Of a stretch of 64,000 nt of DNA, positions 46,701 to 58,224 are shown in pieces. How positions within the stretch are numbered: the first letter of the stretch is position 1; every line of letters begins with the position of its first letter. The position numbers and the translations under genes were made by a program. This stretch comes from Dokdonella sp. (GTDB lineage Bacteria > Pseudomonadota > Gammaproteobacteria > Xanthomonadales > Rhodanobacteraceae): positions 496,001 to 560,000 of the forward strand of contig NZ_JAGIAG010000002.1 in NCBI RefSeq assembly GCF_017744955.1, written 5' to 3'. The notes below the pieces were generated by a model. That model was not told where the DNA came from, made no database searches, and was given only the letters and a program-made list of their open reading frames with translations.

Positions 46701-47601
46701 GCGTGGTGGTGAAGCTGATCGTCTGCTGGCTGCGGCCGACGGCGAAGCTCTGCTGCATCTGCGGCGCGGCTTCGTAGCTGGCGTCGCCGGCCTGGTTCGC
46801 GTCGATCACGCAGGTGCCGGCGCCGTGGAAGCTCACGCTCGATCCGGCGATCGAACACACCGCCGCGGCGCTGGCGTCGATGCTGAAGGTGACGGCGAGC
46901 CCGGACGACGCCGTCGCGGCAACGTCATAGGCGGCACCGCCGACGACGGCGGCGGGCGGTGCGCTGCTGGTGAACGTGATCGATTGCGTCGCCTTGCCGA
47001 CGGCGAAGCTCTGCTGCACGCGTGGCGCGGCGTTCCAGTCGGCGTCGCCGGCCTGGTCGGCGTCGATCACGCAGGTGCCGACGCCGTCGAAGCTCACCGT
47101 CGATCCGCTCAGCGAGCAGACCGAGGCGGCCGACGCGTCGATCGCGAGACTCACCGCGAGCCCCGACGTCGCGGTCGCGCTCACGGTGTAGGGCGCGCCG
47201 CCGAAACGCGCGTCGCTCGGCGCGCTGGAGGTGAAGCTGATCGTCTGGGTGCCGGCGCCGACGTCGAGCTGGTACGTGCGCCCGCCGCTGCAGCCGCTCG
47301 CGTCGGTGGCGGTGACGGTGAACAGGTACCGTCCGGCCTGCGCCGGCGTGCCGTTCAGCCTGGCATTGGTGGCGTCGACGACGCCCAGATCGAGGCCTGC
47401 CGACGAGCCGCTGGTGACGGCGAAATCGTACGGCAGCGCGCCGACGCCGCTGGCGGTCAGCGTCTGGTCGTAGCCGGCGCCGACGGTGGCGGCGGGCAGG
47501 GCCGTGGGGGAGATCGACGTGGTCAGGCACGCGGCGCCGGCGTCGAGGCCGGTCGCCGCCAGCAGCGCGAGCATCGGCCAGCGGAGGAATCGATTCGTCA
47601 T
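43714..47601 (-). CDS. Large secreted protein with seven Ig-like repeats and a zincin-like domain
   Basis: The 1295-residue product has a signal peptide (1-24), a putative Ig domain (about 25-115), then seven tandem repeats of about 88 residues (118-732). Each repeat runs from Q-T-I-S-F-T to Q-Q-S-F-A-V and contains two cysteines (VCSI, GTCVIDA), resembling MBG-type adhesin modules. The C-terminal 560 residues include VHHFEHLFNAV at 1032-1042 and WLDEALAWSAQEL, laid out like the HExxH and downstream Glu of M30-type metallopeptidases, but with His in place of the catalytic Glu. Its start is ten bases after the stop of the upstream gene, so the two form an operon. Function unknown; probably extracellular or surface-bound. 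Confidence 0.88.
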   Translation of the reverse strand: MTNRFLRWPMLALLAATGLDAGAACLTTSISPTALPAATVGAGYDQTLTASGVGALPYDFAVTSGSSAGLDLGVVDATNARLNGTPAQAGRYLFTVTATDASGCSGGRTYQLDVGAGTQTISFTSSAPSDARFGGAPYTVSATATSGLAVSLAIDASAASVCSLSGSTVSFDGVGTCVIDADQAGDADWNAAPRVQQSFAVGKATQSITFTSSAPPAAVVGGAAYDVAATASSGLAVTFSIDASAAAVCSIAGSSVSFHGAGTCVIDANQAGDASYEAAPQMQQSFAVGRSQQTISFTTTPPAAVVGGAPYAVAATASSGLPVTFSIDPAAAAVCSISGATVSFHGAGTCVIDANQPGDASYDPAPQIQQSFAVDRGQQTISFTTTPPAAVVGGAPYAVAATASSGLPVTFSIDPVATAVCSISGSTVSFHGAGTCVIDANQPGDANYDPAPQMQQSFAVGIGSQTLTFTSTPPAAAAVAGATYTPTATSSAGLPVTLTIDASAASVCSIAGGVVSFQHAGTCVIDANQPGDANYAPAPQVQQSFAVAPGVQTLSFTSAAPTGAVVAGATYTPTATSSAGLPVTLTIDASAASVCSIAGGVVSFQGAGTCVIDANQPGDADWSAAPQLQQSFAVGKGSQTISFTSTAPTDARIGGTPYSVAATATSGLPVALSIDASASGVCSISGNTVSFLGAGTCVIDADQAGDANWTAAPRVQQSFAVSACLTLAVGQVVLDGMPGGANVCVQNADGANAEFTYLPINIAASGDVSLSVTGNNIVAVSGPPAPIAPTGSSPLAPLHDPLDEELEVDYHAAETSTLLPDPVADPRSLVPPFGLTAGPLTVGQLIDLNASVGGCSVAPDIRKGRVEAITTPQAPGQQVLYAVQEVVETSPGSGDWHAPVPGGYTTALFQAIIDAFVQAPPGSVGPAGTPGPLLKNGMMDTFTGTFGDLTDVDGNGGVIVFFTPKMNELSPPASSTVQIGLFQPRDLFSAATCAGSNEAEILYLLVPDPTGVVNSNVRTLSFAYGNAGPTLVHHFEHLFNAVRRLYFNSAPALEEPWLDEALAWSAQELAFFNASVGLTPRSNIVVTNLTTGPNAAVRVNDFNMYENPMYGAMRTYFLQLSSGANGNKRLGPLRRSAYTSGLHDATAPNFVHTYMFLRYAIDRKNTGDAALFSALVNTTQIGVANLQTVFGADPNDWMRDFLVAIYADDAVAGLDARYTLPSWNIRSLYTALNGSYQLVVDPLANAVPLSFALSPGGGTRYLRFGVTPGQAANLTLTEGGVAPTSPVTMALVRTK
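45405..47250 (-). repeat. Seven tandem ~264-bp repeats encoding Ig-like modules
   Basis: Seven near-identical units within the large secreted protein gene, with units 3 and 4 and units 5 and 6 most alike at the DNA level. Such arrays change copy number by recombination and are hard to assemble from short reads. Confidence 0.85.
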
Positions 47602-47611
47602 GGCGTTCCCC

Positions 47612-48322
47612 TCACTCGACGTAGAACTGCATCAGCTCGACCGGCGTGGTGTCGTTCAACACCAGCACGAAGTGGTCGAGATGGATCGGATAGTCCGACT
47701 GCGAGGGAGCCGTGCCGGTGCGGCGCAGGTAGCCGCGCACCTCGGCGCTGGCCGCCGTCACCGGTGCGCCGGCGGGCACGAAGCTGTTGTCGCCGAGGCC
47801 GTACCAGACCGCGTCCGCGGCCGTGCCCGGCGCGATCGTCTGCCCCTGCGTGCCGCCGCTGATGAAACCGCTGCAGCCGGGATCGGTGAAGAGCCGCAGT
47901 TCGATCGTCGCGCTCAGGCTGCCGTCGTCGGCGGTCGTCGCCGGCACCTCGAAGCTCATGCCGTAGTTGACGAAATGGATCAGCGTCGCGCTGCTGAAAT
48001 CCACGCATTGCGCCATTCCCGAGGCCGCGTTCGCCGCGGCGCCGCTCGCGTGCAGGTCGATGCGCGCCGAGCCGGAAGTCGGGCTGCCGTTCCAATCCGG
48101 CGCGGCGACCCAGACCGGCGCGTCGCCGTTGCCGACCGGGTCGGGCGCGGTGGAGACGAACGGCTGCCAGGGCGCGAACTGCGTGTCGAGATTGGCGTTC
48201 GGGACGATGGTCTGGGCGAATGCCGGAGCTGCGACGAACAGCAGCGCGCACAGCGCGCCGGTTCGCCGTGCGTGGAGCACCGCGATGTGCCGGCCGCGGA
48301 GACGGCGAGAGCGAATGGTCAT
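47612..48322 (-). CDS. Secreted protein of unknown function
   Basis: A 236-residue protein with a signal peptide (about 1-37, ending AAPAFAQ) and a beta-rich mature part resembling carbohydrate-binding-like modules (FTDPGCSGFISGG, GYLRRTGTAPS, IHLDHFVLVL). No family is recognised with confidence. A strong ribosome-binding site (AGGGGGAAC) precedes ATG 48322. It is followed ten bases after its stop by the large Ig-repeat protein. The 137 bases up to ptsJ are AT-richer than the surroundings and probably hold its promoter, though no good hexamers were found. Confidence 0.75.
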   Translation of the reverse strand: MTIRSRRLRGRHIAVLHARRTGALCALLFVAAPAFAQTIVPNANLDTQFAPWQPFVSTAPDPVGNGDAPVWVAAPDWNGSPTSGSARIDLHASGAAANAASGMAQCVDFSSATLIHFVNYGMSFEVPATTADDGSLSATIELRLFTDPGCSGFISGGTQGQTIAPGTAADAVWYGLGDNSFVPAGAPVTAASAEVRGYLRRTGTAPSQSDYPIHLDHFVLVLNDTTPVELMQFYVE

Positions 48323-48459
48323 GATGTTCCCCCTGTGGAACGGTGCGCGTCGAGAGGTTTTCACCCGTCGAACGATCGAGCGATCGCAGTGTAGTACATC
48401 ACGCAAAGTAGATTTTTTGCGAAGTGAATTCGGCGCGTAGGCGGTCGCCGCCGGCTCGA

Positions 48460-49761
48460 TCAGCGGCGTCCGAGAATCTCGCCCAGCGCGCGCGCGAAGG
48501 CCCGCGCCTTGGGCTCGTCGAGCGTCGAGACGGTGACGCGCAGGCCGTGCGCCGGCCGCAGGACGCCGAAGGCCTCGCCGTCGCGCACCAGCCAGCCGCG
48601 CTGCGCCAGGGCGAGCGCCACGGGCCGACTGTCTTCTTCCAGCGGCAACCACAGGCTGAGGCCGTCGGCGGGCGTGACCACGGCGACGTTCCGTTCGGCC
48701 AGCGCGGCGGCGAGGATGTTCCTGCGCCGGGCGTAGTCGGCCCGCGCCTGCGCGATCCGCCGGGTCACCGTCGGCGACGACAAGCAGGCGACGACGACGT
48801 CCTGCAGCAGATGGCTGACCCAGTTCGTGCCGCTCGCCAGGCGCAGGCGCAGGCGCTGCGACGTCCGCACGTCGCTGGCCACCACCGCGACACGCAGGTC
48901 GGGACCGAGCATCTTGGAGACCGAGCGGACCAGCGCCCAGCGGCCGGCCGCGCGCGGAATCACGTCGTGGTACTCGTTGCAGGACAGCTGCGAGAAATGG
49001 TCGTCGACGATCACCAGCACGTGCGGATACCGCGCCAGCGTCGAGCGCAGCCGGCGCGCACGCGCCGCGTCGAGGCTGGCGCCGGTCGGGTTGTGCGCGC
49101 GAGGCGTGACGACGACGGCCTGCGCGCCGGCGGCCAGTGCCGCTTCCAGCGCGTCGACGCGCATGCCGCGGGCGTCGACCGGCACCGCCAGGATCTGGAA
49201 TCCGGCCACGCGCAGCGTGTTACCGCTGCTGACGAAGCAGGGATCTTCCACCGCGACCTTGTCGCCGGCGGCGAGATGCGCCGACAGCAGGCGCTCGAGC
49301 GCGTCGACGGAACCGTGCGTCAGGTCGACCGCGAAGTCCCGCGGGCAGTCGGGCGCCAGCCATGCGCGCGCGATCCGTTCCAGTTCCGGATCGACCGGCG
49401 CTTCGCCGTAGAGCCGCTTGCGGTAGCGCTTGCGCGCCAGCACCGAGGAAAGATCGGGCAGCCAGGCAGGATCGGGATTGCCGCTGCCGAGATCGTCGAG
49501 CGGCGAGCCTGTGACGAAGCCTTCCTGCTCTCCCGCGGGCAGCGGCCCGCGCACGGTGGTGCCGAGGCGGCCCTGGGTGCTCGCGATGCCGGCCGTCGCC
49601 AGGCGCCGGTAGGCCATCGACACGGTGTTGCGATTGACGCCGAGCCTAGCGGCGAGATCGCGCACCGTCGGCAACGCCTGGCCGTGGGCCAGTTCGCCGC
49701 GCTGCGCGAGCGCGCGGACGCTTTCGAAAATCTGCGCGGCGGTGCTTCCCGTGATCCTCAT
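48460..49761 (-). CDS. ptsJ: MocR-type (GntR/aminotransferase) regulator, PtsJ-like
   Basis: A 433-residue fusion of a GntR winged helix (residues ~5-75, LPTVRDLAARLGVNRNTVSMAYRRL) and a fold-type I aminotransferase-like domain. The PLP lysine region reads RSVSKMLGPDLR. MocR proteins sense PLP. The gene is divergent from yggS-pdxK, and in Salmonella the PtsJ regulator controls pdxK, so regulation of the neighbouring pyridoxal kinase is the likely role. The start at 49761 leaves an 80-base divergent control region. Confidence 0.85.
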   Translation of the reverse strand: MRITGSTAAQIFESVRALAQRGELAHGQALPTVRDLAARLGVNRNTVSMAYRRLATAGIASTQGRLGTTVRGPLPAGEQEGFVTGSPLDDLGSGNPDPAWLPDLSSVLARKRYRKRLYGEAPVDPELERIARAWLAPDCPRDFAVDLTHGSVDALERLLSAHLAAGDKVAVEDPCFVSSGNTLRVAGFQILAVPVDARGMRVDALEAALAAGAQAVVVTPRAHNPTGASLDAARARRLRSTLARYPHVLVIVDDHFSQLSCNEYHDVIPRAAGRWALVRSVSKMLGPDLRVAVVASDVRTSQRLRLRLASGTNWVSHLLQDVVVACLSSPTVTRRIAQARADYARRRNILAAALAERNVAVVTPADGLSLWLPLEEDSRPVALALAQRGWLVRDGEAFGVLRPAHGLRVTVSTLDEPKARAFARALGEILGRR

Positions 49762-49841
49762 GACCGTCTGGGACGTGCTAGAGTTTGGCCTAGGACAATA
49801 ACACACGACGAGCCGGCGGCTCGTCGAACGGAGGTTGCGGC

Positions 49842-50666
49842 ATGACCGGCGACGACGCGCGCTCCGCCCCGGGGACGCGAACCCTGCACGACCGCCACGG
49901 CCGCTGGGCGCGTGCCGAGACGGTGGAGGACTTCCGCCGCAATCTCGCCGACGTGCAGCGGCGCATCGAAGAGGCCAGCGTCAGGGCCGGGCGCGATCCG
50001 CGCGAGGTGCGCCTGCTGCCGGTGAGCAAGACCGTCGACGAGGCGCGCATCCGCCTGTCCTACGCCGCCGGTTGCCGGCAGCTCGGCGAGAACAAGGTGC
50101 AGGAGGCGTATCGCAAGTGGGAGGCGATGGCGGACCTGCCCGATCTGCGCTGGTCGGTGATCGGCCATCTGCAGACCAACAAGGCCAAGCTGGTCGCGCG
50201 TTTCGCCAGCGAATTCCAGGCACTGGACAGCCTGCGCGTGGCCGAGGCGCTGGAGCGGCGCCTGCAGGTCGAGGGGCGCGCGCTGGACGTGTTCGTGCAG
50301 GTCAACACCTCCGGCGAAGACAGCAAGTACGGCCTCCCGCCCGAGGAAGTCGCGCCGTTCCTGCGCCGGCTGCCGGCGTTCTCCGCGTTGCGCGTGCGCG
50401 GGCTGATGACCCTCGCCCTGCTGTCGGCGGAAGCGCCGCGCGTGCGCCGCTGCTTCGTCCTGCTGCGCGACCTGCGCGAGCGGCTGCGCCAGGACGCTCC
50501 GCAAGGCGTCGGCCTCGACGAACTGTCGATGGGCATGTCCGGCGACTACGAGATCGCCGTCGAGGAGGGCGCCACCGTCGTCCGCGTCGGGCAGGCGATC
50601 TACGGCGCGCGTGCGTTGCCGGACAGCCACTATTGGCCGGCGGCCGGAGAAGGGGAATCTCGATGA
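49842..50666 (+). CDS. yggS: PLP homeostasis protein (YggS/PLPBP)
   Basis: A 274-residue PLP-binding barrel protein that buffers and delivers PLP. The PLP lysine is Lys63 in [13 protein letters not shown], with [25 protein letters not shown] and [23 protein letters not shown]. It is about 40 residues longer at the N-terminus than E. coli YggS; the ATG at 49842 was kept because an AGGTTG element lies before it, but a later start is possible. The stop overlaps pdxK (ATGA). Confidence 0.93.
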   Translation: MTGDDARSAPGTRTLHDRHGRWARAETVEDFRRNLADVQRRIEEASVRAGRDPREVRLLPVSKTVDEARIRLSYAAGCRQLGENKVQEAYRKWEAMADLPDLRWSVIGHLQTNKAKLVARFASEFQALDSLRVAEALERRLQVEGRALDVFVQVNTSGEDSKYGLPPEEVAPFLRRLPAFSALRVRGLMTLALLSAEAPRVRRCFVLLRDLRERLRQDAPQGVGLDELSMGMSGDYEIAVEEGATVVRVGQAIYGARALPDSHYWPAAGEGESR

Positions 50667-51520
50667 GTCTTTCGCGAACCGACGTCGTCGCCGAGGCGAT
50701 GCAGCCGCTTTCCGTCGACGTGGTGTCGGTGCAGTCGCAGGTCGTCTACGGCCGCGTCGGCAACAACGTCGCGGTGCCGACGCTGCAGGCGTTCGGCCTC
50801 GCCGTCGCCGCCGTGCCGACCGTGGTGCTGAGCAATACGCCGCATTACCCGAGCATCCACGGCGGCACCGTGCCGATCGACTGGTTCGCCGGCTACCTCG
50901 AGGATCTGTCGGCGCGCGGCGCCCTGCGCGAACTCAGGGCGATCGTGACGGGCTATCTCGGCACGCCGGAGCAGGCGGGCGCGCTCGGCGGATGGATCGC
51001 CCGCATGCGCGAGGCGCAGCCTGGTGTGCGCGTCATCGTCGATCCGGTGATCGGCGACCACGACCACGGCATCTACGTCGTGCCGGGCCTGATCGACGCC
51101 TACCGAGAGCATCTGCTGCCGCAGGCCGACGGCCTGACGCCGAACGGCTTCGAGCTGGAGCAGCTGAGCGGACGCGCCTTGACCGGCTTCGACGACGTCG
51201 TCGAAGCGGCGCGCCGGCTGCTGGTCGGCCGCACGCAGTGGGTGATCGTCACCAGCGCCAATCCCGGCGCCTGGGCGGAAGGCAGCATGCAGGTGGCCGT
51301 GGTGACCAGGGACGAGGCGGAGGTGTTGACGCATGCGCGCGTCGACATCGCGCCGAAAGGCACCGGCGACCTGTTCAGTGCGGCCGTGCTCGGCGGTCTG
51401 CTCGGCGGCGCGTCGATCGTCGAGGCGGCCGCGTCGGCGTGCGACCGCGTCGTGGCGGCGCTGCGCTCGACGCTGCAGGCGCGTTCCGCCGAGTTGCTGC
51501 TGCCGCCGTCGCGGAGCTAG
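50663..51520 (+). CDS. pdxK: Pyridoxine/pyridoxal kinase PdxK
   Basis: A 285-residue ribokinase-fold kinase that phosphorylates B6 vitamers. [61 protein letters not shown] and the catalytic APKGTGDLF (with the anion-hole GTGD) match E. coli PdxK closely, more so than PdxY. Overlap with yggS and the divergent ptsJ-like regulator make this a coherent B6 salvage locus. Confidence 0.92.
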   Translation: MSLSRTDVVAEAMQPLSVDVVSVQSQVVYGRVGNNVAVPTLQAFGLAVAAVPTVVLSNTPHYPSIHGGTVPIDWFAGYLEDLSARGALRELRAIVTGYLGTPEQAGALGGWIARMREAQPGVRVIVDPVIGDHDHGIYVVPGLIDAYREHLLPQADGLTPNGFELEQLSGRALTGFDDVVEAARRLLVGRTQWVIVTSANPGAWAEGSMQVAVVTRDEAEVLTHARVDIAPKGTGDLFSAAVLGGLLGGASIVEAAASACDRVVAALRSTLQARSAELLLPPSRS

Positions 51521-51545
51521 CCCGCGGCGCTCTTCCTCGCCGGCT

Positions 51546-53948
<2,403 letters not shown>

Positions 53949-53973
53949 CGGGTCTCCGTGCGCGCCGCTCGCT

Positions 53974-54384
53974 TCAGCGCAGCTGGTTGATGCGGATGTG
54001 ATTGCCGGCCGGATCGCGGAACGCGCAATCGCGCACGCCGTACGGCTGCTCGGTCGGCTCCTGCACCACTTCGGCGCCGCTCGCCTGCAGCTTCTCGAAG
54101 GTGGCGTCGAGATCGTGCGTGGCGAGGATGATCATCGCGTAGGTGCCCTTGGCCATCATCTCGGCGATGGTGCGGCGCTCCTCGTCGGTGATGCCGGGCG
54201 CGGCGCCCGGCGGATGCAGCACGATCGAGGTGCCGGGCTGGCCGGCGGGGCCGACGGTGATCCAGCGCATGCCCTGGTAGCCGACGTCGTTGCGGACTTC
54301 GAAGCCGAGCGCGTCGCGATAGAAGGCGAGGGCGGCGTCGGCGTCGGTGTGCGGAAGGAAACTCTGGTGGATGGAAAGATCCAT
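53974..54384 (-). CDS. VOC (glyoxalase/dioxygenase fold) protein
   Basis: A 136-residue VOC protein with paired beta-alpha-beta modules (SFLPHTDADAALAFYRDALGFEV and YGVRDCAFRDPAGNHIRINQL). Members bind metals or small molecules and include drug-sequestering resistance proteins. It sits between the AraC regulator and the UvrA-like ATPase on the same strand; a joint detoxification role is plausible but inferred. Confidence 0.88.
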   Translation of the reverse strand: MDLSIHQSFLPHTDADAALAFYRDALGFEVRNDVGYQGMRWITVGPAGQPGTSIVLHPPGAAPGITDEERRTIAEMMAKGTYAMIILATHDLDATFEKLQASGAEVVQEPTEQPYGVRDCAFRDPAGNHIRINQLR

Positions 54385-54420
54385 GGCGATCGGTCTCGAT
54401 GCGTGGTGAAGTCCACGCGA

Positions 54421-54870
<450 letters not shown>

Positions 54871-55060
54871 TCGCGGGATCGTGTCACGTCGGACCGGCGT
54901 GCTCAAGGGAGGTGCCGGCCGGCGCCCGGCACGCCGGGGACGTCGTGGCGAGGCCGCTTGCGCGCGCCGGCTTGCGCGGTGGAATTCACGAATTTTGCAA
55001 GAAATTCCCTTCTAGAATGCGCCGGCGGAATCCCCGTCGCCCCCGGCCAGGAGAGCAAGC

Positions 55061-55414
55061 ATGAAACACGCGGCATGGTTGGTTTCTCTCGCGGTATGCG
55101 TGTCGTCGTCCGGCTGCACGGATCCGGCCCAGGTCAGGGCCGAGCATCGCGCCTCGGACCAGAAGCGCTGCGCCGACTACGGCTACCGGGAGGGAACCGA
55201 CGCGTTCGCCGACTGCATGATGCGTTCCGACGAGAAGCGGGAATACGCCGCGCAGCGGAATCAGGAACGGGCGGATGAGCGCAAGTCGCGCCTGCGCGAG
55301 CTGGCCCTCAAGCGCAGCGGCGACGAACGTTACCCGGTCTGCAGCGCGGCGACCCCGAATGTGGAACTGGACGTCGAGGGGTTCTGGTACGGAGAGGGTT
55401 GCCGCGCCCGCTAG
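55061..55414 (+). CDS. Small putative lipoprotein
   Basis: A 117-residue protein with a signal peptide and a lipobox-like SSSGC near residue 19, so it is probably lipidated. The mature part has a cysteine pattern (RCADYGYREGTDAFADCMM) shared by many small bacterial lipoproteins of unknown function, then a charged helix (EKREYAAQRNQERADERKSR). A ribosome-binding site (CAGGAGAG) precedes ATG 55061, and a TAGAAT -10 candidate lies at 55013-55018. Confidence 0.78.
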   Translation: MKHAAWLVSLAVCVSSSGCTDPAQVRAEHRASDQKRCADYGYREGTDAFADCMMRSDEKREYAAQRNQERADERKSRLRELALKRSGDERYPVCSAATPNVELDVEGFWYGEGCRAR

Positions 55415-55436
55415 GTGCCGTGTCGATCCCGCCGGA

Positions 55437-56135
55437 TCAGCGCGCGTCGTGGAACGTCAGTTCCGCGCCGACGCGCTCGCCGCGACGCACGCGGCTGATG
55501 GCATGCTTGAGATTGACGCGATAGTAGCCGCGGCTCCCTTTGAACGGCCGTGCCGCGGTGGCGATGACGGCGGCGTCGCCGAGGCCGAGCGGAAGGACCA
55601 TCGGGCGCGTCTGCATGCGCGGACGCCGTTCCGTCAGCACGAACTCGCCGCCGTCGAAGTCCGTGCCCGGCTCGGACAGCAGCGCGACGACCTGCATTGG
55701 AAACACCGGCCCGTCGTCGCTGCATTGGTGCAAGGCGACGTAGTCTTCCTCGCCCAGGCGATTCACGTGGGATTGCGGACGGACTTGTCCCGCCTGCCGG
55801 TTGCGGCGGACGAAGTCGTCGAGGTCCGCGGGATAGCGATCGTCGATGCCGAGGATGGCGTTCCAGCGGTTGGCGATGACGGCCAGAGGCCGGTAGAGCG
55901 CGTGGCGCCACGACTCCAGCGGGGCCGGCAGTTCCGCGTCGAAGCGGATCCGTTCGCCGCGCCCGAGATCGGCGGAAGCGAACGAAGTGCGACGCGCGGT
56001 TTGCAGGTTCCCGGCGCGGCGCGCGAGATCGCGCGCCGCTTCCGCGTCGAGCAGGCCGGGCAGCATCGCGTAGCCTTCGGCGTCCAGTTGCGCGGCGATG
56101 TCCGCCCAGTCCAGGCGGTCGATGGAGGCGGTCAT
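55437..56135 (-). CDS. 2OG-Fe(II) oxygenase-family protein with altered iron motif
   Basis: A 232-residue protein of the COG3826/PF09859-type 2OG oxygenases, a family annotated as acting on damaged DNA. It is paralogous to the gene at 58225-58938; both share LSEPGxDFxGGEF and the ending FHDAR. The iron motif is H136-Q-C138 where the paralogue has H-Q-D, so the metal-binding Asp is replaced by Cys, while the distal His211 is kept. It lies 13 bases after ada and is probably in its operon. Activity may be lost or altered; the substrate is unknown. Confidence 0.83.
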   Translation of the reverse strand: MTASIDRLDWADIAAQLDAEGYAMLPGLLDAEAARDLARRAGNLQTARRTSFASADLGRGERIRFDAELPAPLESWRHALYRPLAVIANRWNAILGIDDRYPADLDDFVRRNRQAGQVRPQSHVNRLGEEDYVALHQCSDDGPVFPMQVVALLSEPGTDFDGGEFVLTERRPRMQTRPMVLPLGLGDAAVIATAARPFKGSRGYYRVNLKHAISRVRRGERVGAELTFHDAR

Positions 56136-56148
56136 GCGTGCGTCCCGA

Positions 56149-57213
<1,065 letters not shown>

Positions 57214-57264
57214 CGTGCAGATCCCGGGCTCTTCGGACAGGCTGCCAGCATAGGTCCGAGTTGT

Positions 57265-57290
57265 CGCGCAAGAACTCCGATTCTTGCGCG
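57265..57290. promoter_or_regulatory. Inverted repeat in the ada control region
   Basis: CGCGCAAGAA (57265-57274) and TTCTTGCGCG (57281-57290) form a perfect 10-bp inverted repeat around CTCCGA, and CCGATTCTTG occurs twice as a direct repeat (57277-57286 and 57291-57300). Three copies of the GCAAGAA half-site therefore cluster about 55-90 bases before the ada start. Confidence 0.7.
57274..57289 (-). promoter_or_regulatory. Ada-box-like element upstream of ada
   Basis: On the minus strand this reads GCGCAAGAATCGGAGT, 61 bases before the ada ATG and 21 bases before a -10-like TATGCT. The core GCGCAA matches the E. coli Ada box (AAAGCGCAA). A copy with one mismatch precedes the methyltransferase gene at 59495. 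Confidence 0.7.
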
Positions 57291-57363
57291 CCGATTCTTG
57301 AGGGCGGATTTCCTGGCTGGAAATGCGTCTCCGGCGATCGATCGCAACGGGCTCGGATCGAAC

Positions 57364-57915
57364 TCAGAATCCGGGAAGCGTGGCCGTGCGCGCAACCGCC
57401 GGGCGCGGCGCGAGCGCCTTCTCGTGTTCCAGCAGCCAGCGCTTGCGATGCACGCCCCAGGCGTAGCCCTTGAGATCGCCGTTGCCGGCGATGACGCGAT
57501 GGCACGGCACGAGGAGGGCGATCGGATTGGCGCCGATGGCCGCGCCGACGTCGATGGCCGCGCGCGGGTCGTCGAAACCGAGCTGCCTGGCCAGCGTGCC
57601 GTAGCTCGTCGTGGTGCCGGCCGGGATCCGGCGCAGTGCGGCCCAGACGCGGCGTTGCAGCTCGGAGCCGGCCGTCGCCGTGGGCAATGCCTCGAGCGCG
57701 TCCAGCTCGCCCGCGAAATAGCGCCTCAGGGCTTCGGCGATCTCGGCCGGCGCAGGTCCTTCGAGCGTGTCGACGTCGCCGTAGTGCTCGCGCAGGCCTC
57801 GACGAAGACGCGCCGCGTGATCGGCGAAATCGAGCGCGCGCACGATCCGTTGCGCGTCGGTGACCAGGTGCATATCGCCGAGCGGAGATGGCAGACGGGT
57901 CGAGAAAAGATGCAT
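57364..57915 (-). CDS. ogt: Methylated-DNA-protein cysteine methyltransferase
   Basis: A 183-residue Ogt-type suicide methyltransferase repairing O6-alkylguanine. It has the acceptor Cys138 in LVPCHRVIAGNGDL and the Arg-finger-containing helix (RIPAGTTTSYGTLARQLG). It lacks the Ada regulatory domains. The start at 57915 (MHLFSTRL) is typical; 26 bases separate it from a small upstream gene with which it probably forms an operon. Confidence 0.93.
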   Translation of the reverse strand: MHLFSTRLPSPLGDMHLVTDAQRIVRALDFADHAARLRRGLREHYGDVDTLEGPAPAEIAEALRRYFAGELDALEALPTATAGSELQRRVWAALRRIPAGTTTSYGTLARQLGFDDPRAAIDVGAAIGANPIALLVPCHRVIAGNGDLKGYAWGVHRKRWLLEHEKALAPRPAVARTATLPGF

Positions 57916-57941
57916 GGGAGGATCCTCGTTTTCGGGGCGGC

Positions 57942-58133
57942 TCAACGCAGACGTGTGACGCCGAGTTCGCCGAACAGGTAAATCTCGCCGTTTTCGAGAT
58001 GCAATTCGGCCCCGCCGGCCTCGTCGGTCCGCCATCGGGCCACGCCGGCGGCGGCCAGTAGTCGGCAGTACGCCTCGACGCGGTCGCGTGCGTCGTCGCT
58101 GTCGTCGGTCTGGGCTGCGGGCATCGCGATCAT
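57942..58133 (-). CDS. Small hypothetical protein in the alkylation island
   Basis: A 63-residue frame (MIAMPAAQTDDSDDARDRV... ending YLFGELGVTRLR) with a predicted helix followed by short beta strands (AELHLENGEIYLFGELGVTRL). I do not recognise a family. It is placed as a real gene because it lies immediately before ogt on the same strand and an Ada-box-like element sits 50 bases before its start. An ATG at 58124 is an alternative start; a start at 58184 would run into the box. Confidence 0.55.
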   Translation of the reverse strand: MIAMPAAQTDDSDDARDRVEAYCRLLAAAGVARWRTDEAGGAELHLENGEIYLFGELGVTRLR

Positions 58134-58182
58134 CGGAGCGCTCGGCGAGGTCGACGATTCTCGGCGCGGCGGCGAAGGAAAC

Positions 58183-58198
58183 ACTCCGTCGCTTGCGG
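58183..58198 (-). promoter_or_regulatory. Ada-box-like element upstream of the small gene and ogt
   Basis: The minus strand reads CCGCAAGCGACGGAGT, sharing CGCAAG-N3-CGGAGT with the other two sites (12 of 16 positions with the 59554 copy). It lies in the 91-base gap after the 2OG oxygenase gene, 50 bases before the small gene, with GAGAAT about 20 bases further on as a possible -10. Confidence 0.55.
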
Positions 58199-58224
58199 TC
58201 GAATTCGGAAGATCCGGGTCTGCG

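Noticed and set aside
44491-47862. A 1123-codon open frame on the plus strand
   Set aside because: It is the antiparallel image of the Ig-repeat protein gene; the translation is Arg/Gly/Val-rich with no domain, and the opposite strand has a signal peptide and clear repeats.
48402-48421. CGCAAA/TTTGCG hairpin after ptsJ as a terminator
   Set aside because: Only six base pairs with a nine-base loop, and the T-run lies in the loop rather than after the stem.
54971-54990. CTTGCGC near the lipoprotein gene as a further Ada box
   Set aside because: It has the GCGCAAG core only; the CGGAGT half shared by the three real candidates is missing.
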